From an uncultured Duodenibacillus sp. (GTDB lineage Bacteria > Pseudomonadota > Gammaproteobacteria > Burkholderiales > Burkholderiaceae_F), in assembly GCA_944390745.1 (NCBI GenBank), contig CALXQK010000004.1, positions 1-64,000 on the forward strand: a DNA stretch of 64,000 bases. Reading direction: 5' to 3'. A model generated the notes under the pieces. It made no database searches, was not told the origin of the DNA, and saw nothing but the letters and a program-made list of their open reading frames with translations. Of this stretch, positions 54,390-62,636 are shown one piece after another (position 1 is the stretch's first letter; the number at the start of each line of letters is the position of its first letter). The position numbers and the translations under genes are program-made.

Positions 54390-56603
54390 ATGCTCAACTG
54401 GCTGCGGATCATCTTCTTTTCGCTCGTCGTGCTCGGTGCGGGCATGCTCATCACGCTTGCATCCGGAGGCTCGAACTCGGCCGACTTTGAGCGCTACTTC
54501 CCGGTTCTGCTCGTCATCAACATCTTTGCCACGGTGTCGCTGCTGGCCTTCGTGCTGGCCATCGTCTACCGGCTGCTGCGGCGCCTCAAGAACGGCGTCT
54601 TCGGCTCGAAGATGACCGCAAAGCTCGCGCTCACCATGTCCGCGGCGGCTGTTGTTCCGTGTCTTCTGATCTACATGGTCTCAAACCAGTTCATCGGCCG
54701 CTCGATCGACTCCTGGTTTGACGTGCGCATCGAGCAGGCCCTTGACTCGGGCGTCACCTTCTCGAGCGAAATCATCGACCGCGAGCAGCGCAACCTGCGC
54801 CAGACGGCCCTGCGCATCGCCTCGATCATTCTCACCACCAAAAGCGACGCCCGTCCGGTGGCGCTCGACCGCATGCGGGAGACGACCAACGCGGCCTCGG
54901 CCATCGTCTTCTCGCCCACCGGGGAAATTCTCCTGAGCTCGTTTTCCCCCACCGCCGCCACCATCGTCGACCGTCCCACCGTCGAGCAGCTTGAGAAGTC
55001 CGCCGCAAGCAACGGCATCTACATGCTCGAGGGCGACCAGCTCGAAAGCGACGACGTGCTGCGCATCCGCGCACTCGTTCCCCTTGAGATGACCACAAGC
55101 CTCAAGCCCTCAAGCTTTCTGCAGCTCACGCAGCTCATTCCCCGCGAGTACGCAAGCCACACCTTCGATCTCATCCAGGGCTACCGCAACTATCAGGAGC
55201 TCGTGCTCGCCCGCTCGGGTCTGCGCAACATCTACGGCGTGACGCTCACGCTCACCATGGTGCTTGCCGTTTTGTGCGCCGTGACGCTCGCGCTTTCCCT
55301 TGCGCGCACCATCACGGCTCCGGTGCTGCAGCTTGCCCGCGGCACGCGCAAGGTCGCCGAGGGCGACCTGCGCCCCATCAAGGAGTTTGCCGGCAAAAGC
55401 GAAATCAACGCGCTCACCCAGTCCTTCAACGTCATGATCGCCCAGGTGGCCGAGGCGCAGGACACGATCCGCAGGCAGAAGATCCAGGCCGAGGAGGCCC
55501 GCGCCAACCTTGCGCTCATTCTGGAGAATCTCTCCTCGGGCGTCATCGTCACCGACGAGCGGCTTTCCGTGACGCTCACCAATGGAGCGGCCTCGCGCAT
55601 CCTGCGCACGGACGGCCTTTCGGCCGGCATGCCCCTGGCCTCGATCGCCCCTGCCTTCTCCCGGGCGCTCACCGAGAAAATCCAGGTCGCCGACAAGGAC
55701 CAGGACATTCGGTTTGAGCTCGAGCTTCCGCACCACGGCGTCGAGACCGCAACCTTTCTCTTCATCCGCGCCGCAAGACTCGACCTTGAGGCGGGCCGCC
55801 GCGGCTGGGTGATCGTCTTTGACGACATCTCGACGGTGCTTGAGGCGCAGCGTGCGGTTGCCTGGGGCGAGGTGGCCCGCCGCCTTGCCCATGAGATCAA
55901 GAATCCCCTCACGCCCATCCGGCTGGCCACTGAACGGCTTGAAATGAAGCTTGCCGACAAGCTCAATGAAAAGGACGCCGCGCTGCTGCACCGCACGAGC
56001 CGCACGATCATCACGCAGGTCGACGCCATGAAGCAGATGGTCAACGACTTCCGCGACTACGCCAAGCTCCCCGCGGCCGTGCTCGAGCCCATGGATCTCA
56101 ACGCCTTCTTCAGGGAGCTCGAGGAGTTCTACACAACGGCGGGGACGCCCCTGAAGGTTTCGCTCGAGGAGGGGCTGCCGCCGGTATCAGGCGACGCCGG
56201 GCAGCTGCGGCAGGTCGTGCACAACATCGTGAGCAACGCCGTGGACGCCACGGCCGGTCTCAGGCAGCCCGAAATCCGCATCACCACCGTCGGCGTGCGC
56301 CGCCCCGATGGAAAGATTGAGGCCGTGCGCGTGGTCGTCGAGGACAACGGCCCGGGCTTTTCAGCCAACATTCTGTCGTGCGCCTTCGAGCCCTACACCA
56401 CCACCAAGCCCACGGGCACGGGTCTGGGGCTTCCGATGGTCAAGAAAATCATTGAGGAGCACCACGGCCGCATATCAATCGGCAACCGCACCGACCTGCG
56501 AGGCGCCGTTCTGGGGGCAAGAATCGTCATCGTCCTGCCGCTTTCCCAGGCTGCGACATCGCAAGACGCAGCTCCGGGCAAAATACCCAATATGTTAGGA
56601 TGA
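54390..56603 (+). CDS. ntrY: NtrY-like sensor histidine kinase
   Basis: A 737-residue inner-membrane kinase. Three hydrophobic segments lie in the first 100 residues and a fourth at about 285-310 (VTLTLTMVLAVLCAVTLAL), followed by HAMP (RTITAPVLQLARGTRKVAEGDL), a coiled region, PAS (LENLSSGVIVTDERLSV) and HisKA with His near residue 500 (RRLAHEIKNPLTPIRLATER). The ATPase has NNIVSNAVDAT, DNGPGF and GTGLGLPMVKKI. NtrYX pairs respond to nitrogen, redox or envelope cues; the signal here is unknown. Confidence 0.93.
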   Translation: MLNWLRIIFFSLVVLGAGMLITLASGGSNSADFERYFPVLLVINIFATVSLLAFVLAIVYRLLRRLKNGVFGSKMTAKLALTMSAAAVVPCLLIYMVSNQFIGRSIDSWFDVRIEQALDSGVTFSSEIIDREQRNLRQTALRIASIILTTKSDARPVALDRMRETTNAASAIVFSPTGEILLSSFSPTAATIVDRPTVEQLEKSAASNGIYMLEGDQLESDDVLRIRALVPLEMTTSLKPSSFLQLTQLIPREYASHTFDLIQGYRNYQELVLARSGLRNIYGVTLTLTMVLAVLCAVTLALSLARTITAPVLQLARGTRKVAEGDLRPIKEFAGKSEINALTQSFNVMIAQVAEAQDTIRRQKIQAEEARANLALILENLSSGVIVTDERLSVTLTNGAASRILRTDGLSAGMPLASIAPAFSRALTEKIQVADKDQDIRFELELPHHGVETATFLFIRAARLDLEAGRRGWVIVFDDISTVLEAQRAVAWGEVARRLAHEIKNPLTPIRLATERLEMKLADKLNEKDAALLHRTSRTIITQVDAMKQMVNDFRDYAKLPAAVLEPMDLNAFFRELEEFYTTAGTPLKVSLEEGLPPVSGDAGQLRQVVHNIVSNAVDATAGLRQPEIRITTVGVRRPDGKIEAVRVVVEDNGPGFSANILSCAFEPYTTTKPTGTGLGLPMVKKIIEEHHGRISIGNRTDLRGAVLGARIVIVLPLSQAATSQDAAPGKIPNMLG

Positions 56604-56670
56604 CGCACATGGTCTGGCGGCTGCAATGGACGCTTCGTCTCGCTCCGCTCTAGAAGGAATCAGAAGATCT

Positions 56671-57429
56671 ATGGCAAAGATTCTCATCGTCGACGACGAA
56701 ATAGGCATTCGGGAACTGCTCTCCGAAATCCTCGAGGAGGAGGGCTACACGACCTATGCCGCGGAAAACGCCGAGGCTGCCCGCGTTCTGGTGGCGCAAG
56801 AGGACTTCAATCTGATTCTGCTGGACATCTGGATGCCCGACACCGACGGCATCACGCTGCTCAAGGAATGGGGAGCCAACAAGATGCTGCACTGTCCGGT
56901 CATCATGATGAGCGGGCACGGCACGATCGAGACCGCCGTGGAGGCCACCAAGTTCGGCGCGCTCGCCTTTCTCGAGAAGCCCATTTCCATGCAAAAGCTC
57001 CTCGACACCGTGCGCCACGGGCTGGATGTCGGCAACCGCATCGCCGCGATGGCCCGCTATCAGCCGCAGGCGTCCGCCCCCGCGACGCCCGCACCGCCCG
57101 CCCCCGTCGCGCCGATCACGCCTCCGGAACCGGGCGAGGGCATGCCGAGGCTGCGCGTGCCGGGCGCTGACATGGTGATCGACTTCAACAAGACGCTGCG
57201 CGAGGTGCGCGAGACGACCGAGCGCGCCTACCTGCTTGCGCTCATGCGCCATGAGTCCTACCAGATGACGCGCGTGGCGCGCCATGCCGGGCTTGAAAGA
57301 ACGCACCTCTACCGCAAGCTCAAGGCCCTGCACATGGAGATCGTGCGCCACCCGCAGACAAGCGTGCGCAGCACCTCCGAGGGCGACAGAGCCCCGGGCG
57401 AGGACGATCTTGACGGCGCGGACTCCTGA
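56671..57429 (+). CDS. ntrX: NtrX-like response regulator without AAA+ domain
   Basis: A 252-residue regulator. The receiver domain (KILIVDDEIGIRELL, phospho-acceptor Asp52 in LLDIWMPDTDG, Lys in LEKPISM) is joined by a Pro/Ala linker (APATPAPPAPVAPITPPEPG) to a Fis-type helix-turn-helix (VARHAGLERTHLYRKLKALHM). The sigma-54 AAA+ domain of enteric NtrC is missing, so it cannot remodel sigma-54 and probably acts as a classical repressor or activator. The MAKILIV start at 56671 has AAGGAA upstream. trkAH follow, an arrangement widespread in Betaproteobacteria. Confidence 0.9.
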   Translation: MAKILIVDDEIGIRELLSEILEEEGYTTYAAENAEAARVLVAQEDFNLILLDIWMPDTDGITLLKEWGANKMLHCPVIMMSGHGTIETAVEATKFGALAFLEKPISMQKLLDTVRHGLDVGNRIAAMARYQPQASAPATPAPPAPVAPITPPEPGEGMPRLRVPGADMVIDFNKTLREVRETTERAYLLALMRHESYQMTRVARHAGLERTHLYRKLKALHMEIVRHPQTSVRSTSEGDRAPGEDDLDGADS

Positions 57430-57538
57430 CCCCTCCCGTATCGAGGGCGCCCGACTCGCTACAATCGGGCAGCAACCGACTTCTTTTCAAGGCCCGGCGG
57501 GCTGAAGACGTCCCGCCCCCGCACGGGCCGCTTTCCTT

Positions 57539-58948
57539 ATGCAGATTCTCATCATTGGCGCAGGCCGCATCGGCCGCGCCGTCGCCGAAGCACTTGTCGA
57601 CGAGGACAACGACATCACGGTTGTTGACACGGACGGCGCACGCATTGATGAAATGCAGAACCGGCTCGACCTGCGGGGCATCACGGGCAGCGCCACCTCG
57701 CCCGACGTGCTGCGGCAGGCCGGCGCCGACGACGCCGACATGATCCTTGCCGTCACCGCAAGCGATGAAACCAACATGGCGGTCTGCCTGCTTGCCTCGC
57801 GGCTCTTCAACATCCCCACGCGCATCGCACGCGTGCGCAACAGCGAGCTGCGCCGCTACCCGCGCCTCATGGCCGAGGAGGGCTTTCAGATCACAAGCTC
57901 CATCTGGCCCGAGGAGGCGCTCACCGAGTCCCTACTCAAGCTCATCGAGTATCCCGAGGCGCTGCAGATCATCGAGTTCGCCGAGCGGCGCGCCATGCTC
58001 TTTAGCGTGCGCGCCGTCGCCGGCAGCCCCCTGGTCGGCCGCCCCGCGGGCGATCTTGCCCTGCACCTTCCGAAGGTGCCCGCGCGCATCATCGCGGTAT
58101 TTCGCCGCAACCGCCGCCTCGACCTCTCGAGCGACACCGTCATTGAGAGCGGCGACGAGGTGCTCGCCCTTTCCTCGGGCCGCGACGTGCGCCGCGTCAT
58201 CAGCGAGCTGCGCCAGCATGAAAAGGCGATTCACCGCATCATCGTCGGGGGCGACACGCAGCTCGCGCTGCAGCTTGCGCACTGCCTCAACGGCCCGGAA
58301 TCCCGCCGCAGCTACAAAATCAACATCCTTGTCGACGACAAGGAGGAGGGCCGCAAGCTCGCCCCGCTGGTCCCGAAGAACACGCTCTTTATCGAGGGCT
58401 CGCTCATCGACGAGGAGGTGCTCGAGAGCGCGGGCGTCGACCGCTGCGACCTCTTTATTTCCCTGAGCCGCCACGACGAAACCAACATCATGAGCGCGCT
58501 GCTCGCCAAGAAAATGGGGGCAAGCCGCGTCATCGCCCTCACCGACAGCGTCACCTTCAGCAACCTGATGCAGGGCACCCAGATCGACATCACGGTCTCG
58601 GTGACGCAGACCACGATCAGCGAGCTGCTGCGGCATGTGCGCCACGGCGACGTGCTGGCGGCCTACTCGCTGCGCCGCGGCGTGGCCGAGGCGCTTGAAA
58701 TCGTCGCGCACGGCAACCGCACGAGCTCGCGCGTGGTCGGCAAGCGGCTTGCCGACATCGACCTTCCCGAGGGAGTCTCGATTGCCGCGCTCGTGCGCGA
58801 GGATCCCGCCACGCAGCAGCCCGAGGTGTTCATCGCCACCCCCGAGCTCACGGTCGAGTCCGAGGACAGCGTCATCGTCTTCGTGCCCAACAAGCGCACC
58901 ATTCCGCAGGTCGAGAAGCTCTTTGCGGTCGACGTGGGCTTCTTCTAG
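57539..58948 (+). CDS. trkA: Trk system potassium uptake regulatory protein
   Basis: A 469-residue cytoplasmic ring protein with two RCK-N/RCK-C units. The first NAD-binding fold begins MQILIIGAGRIGRAVAEAL with TVVDTDGARIDE; the second begins HRIIVGGDTQLALQLAHCL. It gates TrkH and responds to nucleotides. TACAAT at 57460-57465 may be the -10. ATG 57539 lacks a strong ribosome site. trkH starts 21 bases after it, so the two form an operon. Confidence 0.95.
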   Translation: MQILIIGAGRIGRAVAEALVDEDNDITVVDTDGARIDEMQNRLDLRGITGSATSPDVLRQAGADDADMILAVTASDETNMAVCLLASRLFNIPTRIARVRNSELRRYPRLMAEEGFQITSSIWPEEALTESLLKLIEYPEALQIIEFAERRAMLFSVRAVAGSPLVGRPAGDLALHLPKVPARIIAVFRRNRRLDLSSDTVIESGDEVLALSSGRDVRRVISELRQHEKAIHRIIVGGDTQLALQLAHCLNGPESRRSYKINILVDDKEEGRKLAPLVPKNTLFIEGSLIDEEVLESAGVDRCDLFISLSRHDETNIMSALLAKKMGASRVIALTDSVTFSNLMQGTQIDITVSVTQTTISELLRHVRHGDVLAAYSLRRGVAEALEIVAHGNRTSSRVVGKRLADIDLPEGVSIAALVREDPATQQPEVFIATPELTVESEDSVIVFVPNKRTIPQVEKLFAVDVGFF

Positions 58949-58969
58949 CAGGAGGCGACGGGGGAAAAC

Positions 58970-60442
58970 ATGTTCCGCTCACTGCGCTACATCCTCTTTC
59001 CGGTGCTGCACATCACCGCTCCGCTGCTGATCGCCTTCGCCTTCATCATGCTGCTGCCGTGCATCGTGTCCTACATCTACGACGACGGCGCCTCCCGGGG
59101 CTTTCAGACTGGAGCGGCGGTCTGCCTGGCCTCGGGACTGCTCCTGAAGCTGCTCACCCGCAAGGACCGGCGCGAGCTGATGCCGCGCGACGGTTTTCTG
59201 CTGGCCACGATCATCTGGGTGGCGATTCCGCTGCTTGCAAGCATTCCGCTCTATCTGGGCATTCCCAACATCACCTTCACCCTTGCCTTCTTTGAGGCCA
59301 TGAGCGGGGTGACGACCACCTGCGCCTCCGTGCTGTCCAACCTCGACAGTCTGCCGGAGTCGATCAACTTCTGGCGCTGCTTTCTGTCCTGGCTCGGGGG
59401 CATGGGAATTCTTGTTCTGGCCGTGGCCATTCTTCCGGCGCTCGGCGTGGGCGGCTCGCAGATCTTCAAGGCCGAGTTCTCCGGCCCCATGAAGGAGGCG
59501 CGCCTCACGCCGCGCATTGCAGACACGGCCAAGGGGCTCTGGTCGATCTACCTTGCCCTCAGCATCGCCTGTGCGACGGCCTTCCGGCTGTCGGGAATGG
59601 ACACCTTCGACAGCATCCTGCACGCGTTCTCCACCGTGAGTCTCGGGGGCTTTTCCTCGCACGACGCAAGCTACGGCTACTGGAACAACGTCGACATCGA
59701 GATCATCGGCATGTTCTTCATGACGTTTTGCGGAATCAGCTTCTCGCTGCATTTCACGGCCTGGAGATCGCGCTCGCTGCTGGCGTACTTCAAAAGCCCC
59801 GAGTGCCGGGCCTGGCTGATGACCGTCGTCCTGATGGTGGTCATCGTCACCGCGATTCTCTATGCGCGCAACGTCTACGACGATCCGCTCACGGCCCTGC
59901 GCTACGCCTCGTTCAACACCATCAGCATCATCTCCACCTCGGGCTTTGCCACGGCCGACTTCAGCCTGTGGCCCGCGGCCGCGCCCATGATTCTGTTTGC
60001 CACGGCGTGCTTTGCCACGTGCGGCGGCAGCACCGGCGGCGGCATGAAGATGATGCGCGCCATCATCCTCGTCAAGCAGCTCTCGCGACAGCTCACGCTC
60101 ACCCTGTACCCGCGCGCCATCGAGCCGGTCAAGGTTGGAAACGTCGTGGTCGGACGCGCCGTCATCTTCTCGGCCATGGCGCTGATGGTGCTCTGGCTCA
60201 TGGTCTCGATCGTGGTGACGCTGCTGCTCATGGTGACCGGACTGGACATCACCAGCGCCCTGTCGGCCACCATCGGCTGCATCACCAACCTCGGCCCCGG
60301 TCTGGGAGTCGTCGGCCCCTACGCGAACTTCTCGGTGCTCTCCGAGCTGCAGCTGTGGCTGTGCATCTTCCTGATGCTGCTCGGGCGACTGGAGCTCGTC
60401 ACGGTGTTCGTGCTCTTCACCCGCTCCTTCTGGCGCTTCTGA
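58970..60442 (+). CDS. trkH: Trk-type potassium transporter, membrane subunit
   Basis: A 490-residue K+ channel-like transporter with four repeated M1-P-M2 units and about 10-12 membrane segments. Filter-type loops such as AMSGVTTTCASVL, HAFSTVSLGGFSSHDA, NTISIISTSGFATADF and SATIGCITNLGPGLG are visible. It works with TrkA to import K+. It ends in TGA that directly abuts the stop of the convergent TSUP permease gene (TGATCA, no bases between). Confidence 0.95.
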   Translation: MFRSLRYILFPVLHITAPLLIAFAFIMLLPCIVSYIYDDGASRGFQTGAAVCLASGLLLKLLTRKDRRELMPRDGFLLATIIWVAIPLLASIPLYLGIPNITFTLAFFEAMSGVTTTCASVLSNLDSLPESINFWRCFLSWLGGMGILVLAVAILPALGVGGSQIFKAEFSGPMKEARLTPRIADTAKGLWSIYLALSIACATAFRLSGMDTFDSILHAFSTVSLGGFSSHDASYGYWNNVDIEIIGMFFMTFCGISFSLHFTAWRSRSLLAYFKSPECRAWLMTVVLMVVIVTAILYARNVYDDPLTALRYASFNTISIISTSGFATADFSLWPAAAPMILFATACFATCGGSTGGGMKMMRAIILVKQLSRQLTLTLYPRAIEPVKVGNVVVGRAVIFSAMALMVLWLMVSIVVTLLLMVTGLDITSALSATIGCITNLGPGLGVVGPYANFSVLSELQLWLCIFLMLLGRLELVTVFVLFTRSFWRF

Positions 60443-61207
60443 TCAGGCGCCGATCCAGTCCCAGGCGGTCTTGAGGAAAAGAAGCGCAATCACCAGCACG
60501 ATGAACGGGCGCACCACCCGCACGCCGCCCCGGATCACCAGCCCGGCGCCGATGTAGTGCCCGGCGATGCCGAAAAGTCCCGCCGTCAGCCCCAGCACCC
60601 AGTTCACCTCGCCGGCCGCGGCAAAGGAAACGAAGGCGGCCAGTCCGCTTGAAAAGTTGACCATCTTCATCTGCCCGGCCGCCTCACGAACCGCAAGGTG
60701 CGCCGCAGTGCAGAATCCCAGCAGCATCAGCGTTCCCGCCCCCGGCCCGTAAAAGCCGTCGTAGACGCCGCAGGCAAGCGCGCACAGCGTGAGCATGCGC
60801 ATCTGCCGGCCGCGGGCAATGGGCTCGGGATTCTCGGGAAAGGTCTTCTTTCCCAGGACGAAAACGGCGGCAAAGGGAAGCATCCCCACCAGCAGCAGCT
60901 CAAAGACCCCCTCGGGCACGAGCAGCGCAAGCCGCGCTCCGAGAAAGCTGCCCGCAAAGGCCGCGGCCACGGGGGCGACGGAAAGCCGCAGATCAGTAAA
61001 TCCGCCGCGATACAGCCGCCAGGCCGAGGCCGCCATGCCCATCGTGCTCGAAAGCTTCGAGGTTCCAAGCGCCAGATGCGCGGGAACGCCCGCCATCAGG
61101 TACGCCGGCAGCGTAATGAGTCCGCCTCCGCCGGCAACAGCGTCAATGACGCTGCCGAGAAAAACAAGCGGGCAGACGATGAGAAAGACGACAGGATCTG
61201 TTTCCAA
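60443..61207 (-). CDS. TSUP/TauE-SafE family membrane protein
   Basis: A 254-residue inner-membrane protein with about seven to eight hydrophobic segments. The family pattern is evident: LGSVIDAVAGGGGLITLPAYL in the first half and the repeated GVYDGFYGPGAGTLMLLGF in the second. Relatives export or import sulfur-containing anions or small organic acids; the substrate here cannot be told. It lies 24 bases downstream of the DUF1840 gene on the minus strand, so the two may be co-transcribed. Confidence 0.87.
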   Translation of the reverse strand: METDPVVFLIVCPLVFLGSVIDAVAGGGGLITLPAYLMAGVPAHLALGTSKLSSTMGMAASAWRLYRGGFTDLRLSVAPVAAAFAGSFLGARLALLVPEGVFELLLVGMLPFAAVFVLGKKTFPENPEPIARGRQMRMLTLCALACGVYDGFYGPGAGTLMLLGFCTAAHLAVREAAGQMKMVNFSSGLAAFVSFAAAGEVNWVLGLTAGLFGIAGHYIGAGLVIRGGVRVVRPFIVLVIALLFLKTAWDWIGA

Positions 61208-61231
61208 GGCCGGTCTCGCTGCAAAAAAGCC

Positions 61232-61615
61232 TCAGGGCACGCCCCACATCACCTTGACGCCCTTGCGGCGGGCCCGCCGCAGCATATCAAGAAGGGGAAA
61301 GACGCGCATGCCGAAGCTCACCCGCTCCTGCTCCTTTCTGCGGGCCTCATCGGCGGCATCCTGCTCGGCATAGGTTCGGCAGGCGCTCCACTGTCCCTCG
61401 CCGCGCGCGCGGGCGCGCTCCTGCTGCTGCGCAAGAAGCTTCGCCTCCCTGGCAGTCTCGGCCTCAAGCGCGCCGATGACGCCGTCCAGATCCTCGGGCA
61501 GCCAGCATCCCTGCTCGGAGTACTCCCTTCCGAGCACCTTGCAGACGGCGGCAAAGGTCTCGGGCATCATGAAAAAGCCGCCCGCCGCAGGCGAGCGAAA
61601 TTCGAGCAAAGCCAC
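61232..61615 (-). CDS. DUF1840 family protein
   Basis: A 127-residue cytoplasmic protein. The N-terminal LLEFRSPAAGGFFMMPETFAAV and the C-terminal SFGMRVFPLLDMLRRARRKGVKVMWGV match the DUF1840 pattern known from Betaproteobacteria, with a charged helical middle (AREAKLLAQQQERARARG). Function is unknown. It is upstream of the TSUP gene. No promoter was recognised in the 257 bases before it, where the frames on either strand look like chance. Confidence 0.75.
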   Translation of the reverse strand: MALLEFRSPAAGGFFMMPETFAAVCKVLGREYSEQGCWLPEDLDGVIGALEAETAREAKLLAQQQERARARGEGQWSACRTYAEQDAADEARRKEQERVSFGMRVFPLLDMLRRARRKGVKVMWGVP

Positions 61616-61872
61616 GAAAAGCTCCTTTGAAGTCAGTCCCTGTTCAAATCAAGGAAGTTCGCGAAAGATCGCAGAACTTAAAAACACATTCCTGAATTTT
61701 CTGAAAAAGATCGCAAACGCGCCCCAAACAGCCGCGTTCCTGCCGCGATCCTTCATCAACTACAGCAAGCCGGCCCTGCAGGCCCGCCGCACCACGGCAT
61801 CCTCCGCGGCCAACACCGCGGGCGTGCCGCTCATGTAGACTTTCGGTCATCGAAATTCTTGCTGCAGACAAC

Positions 61873-62271
61873 GTGTCGACATCCCTTTTCATTATCGCTC
61901 ATGCCCCCCTGGCAAGCGCGCTGAAAAACTGCGCCATGCACGTGTACTCCTACGACGAGCGCACCGGCGGACGCATTGAAGCCTGCGACATTCCTGCCGA
62001 CGCCGACGCCGGGCAGATCGCCGCCGACATCAGCGCCAGGCTCAAGGCCGGCGAGTCCGGGGGAAAGTCGGCCATTCTCTTTACCGACATCGTGGGCGCG
62101 ACGCCGTCCAACATTGCCGAGTCGCTCGCCGGCGACAAGGCCGTCGTCGTCTCCGGCGTCAACCTCCCGATGGTGCTCACGGCGCTGTGCCATCTCGACG
62201 AACCCTTCGAGACGCTCATTGACGTCGTGCGCAAGGCCGGCGTGGCGAGCATTTGTCCGGAATCGGCCTAG
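61873..62271 (+). CDS. PTS EIIA component, mannose/fructose type
   Basis: A 132-residue EIIA domain (EIIA-Man fold). The phospho-acceptor is His10 in LFIIAHAPLASAL, and SAILFTDIVGATPSNIA and VSGVNLPMVLTAL are family features. A GTG start at 61873 is chosen because the family N-terminus begins at once. It is first of three PTS genes with HPr and EI. No EIIB or EIIC is present, so this set probably acts as a regulatory phosphorelay rather than in sugar uptake. Confidence 0.88.
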   Translation: MSTSLFIIAHAPLASALKNCAMHVYSYDERTGGRIEACDIPADADAGQIAADISARLKAGESGGKSAILFTDIVGATPSNIAESLAGDKAVVVSGVNLPMVLTALCHLDEPFETLIDVVRKAGVASICPESA

Positions 62272-62360
62272 AGGGTGCCCCGCCAGGGCGCGCCCCGGGG
62301 CTCCGGGCACCTCGGAGTTTTAGCTTTTTTGCCCGGCTGCCCGCCGGGCCTGGACTGCCC

Positions 62361-62633
62361 ATGACATCCCGCACTGTTACCGTGATCAACAAGCTCGGGC
62401 TGCACGCCCGCCCGACGGCGCTTCTGACCAAGACCGCCAACCTTTTCGACGAGTGCTCCATCACGATTCAAAAGGGCGGCAAGACGGTCGATGCCAAGTC
62501 GATCCTCTCGGTCATGGGGCTTGCCGCCAAGTGCGGAGACACGCTCACCATCACCGCCGAGGGCCGCAATGACGCTGCCGCCCTTGAGGCGGTCTGCGCC
62601 CTGTTTCAGTCGCGCTTTGGGGAGGATGAGTAA
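62361..62633 (+). CDS. ptsH: Phosphocarrier protein HPr
   Basis: A 90-residue carrier of phosphate between EI and EIIA. His15 lies in KLGLHARPTALL, and Ser47 in DAKSILSVMGLA marks the HPr-kinase target site. The C-terminal ALEAVCALFQSRFGEDE is normal. The ATG at 62361 gives standard length. Three bases separate its stop from the ptsI start, so the two genes are closely linked. An HPr kinase gene is not in the window. Confidence 0.94.
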   Translation: MTSRTVTVINKLGLHARPTALLTKTANLFDECSITIQKGGKTVDAKSILSVMGLAAKCGDTLTITAEGRNDAAALEAVCALFQSRFGEDE

Positions 62634-62636
62634 CGC

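Noticed and set aside
61644-61892. 82-codon minus-strand frame before the PTS EIIA gene
   Set aside because: No ribosome site or family match; overlaps the EIIA start region.
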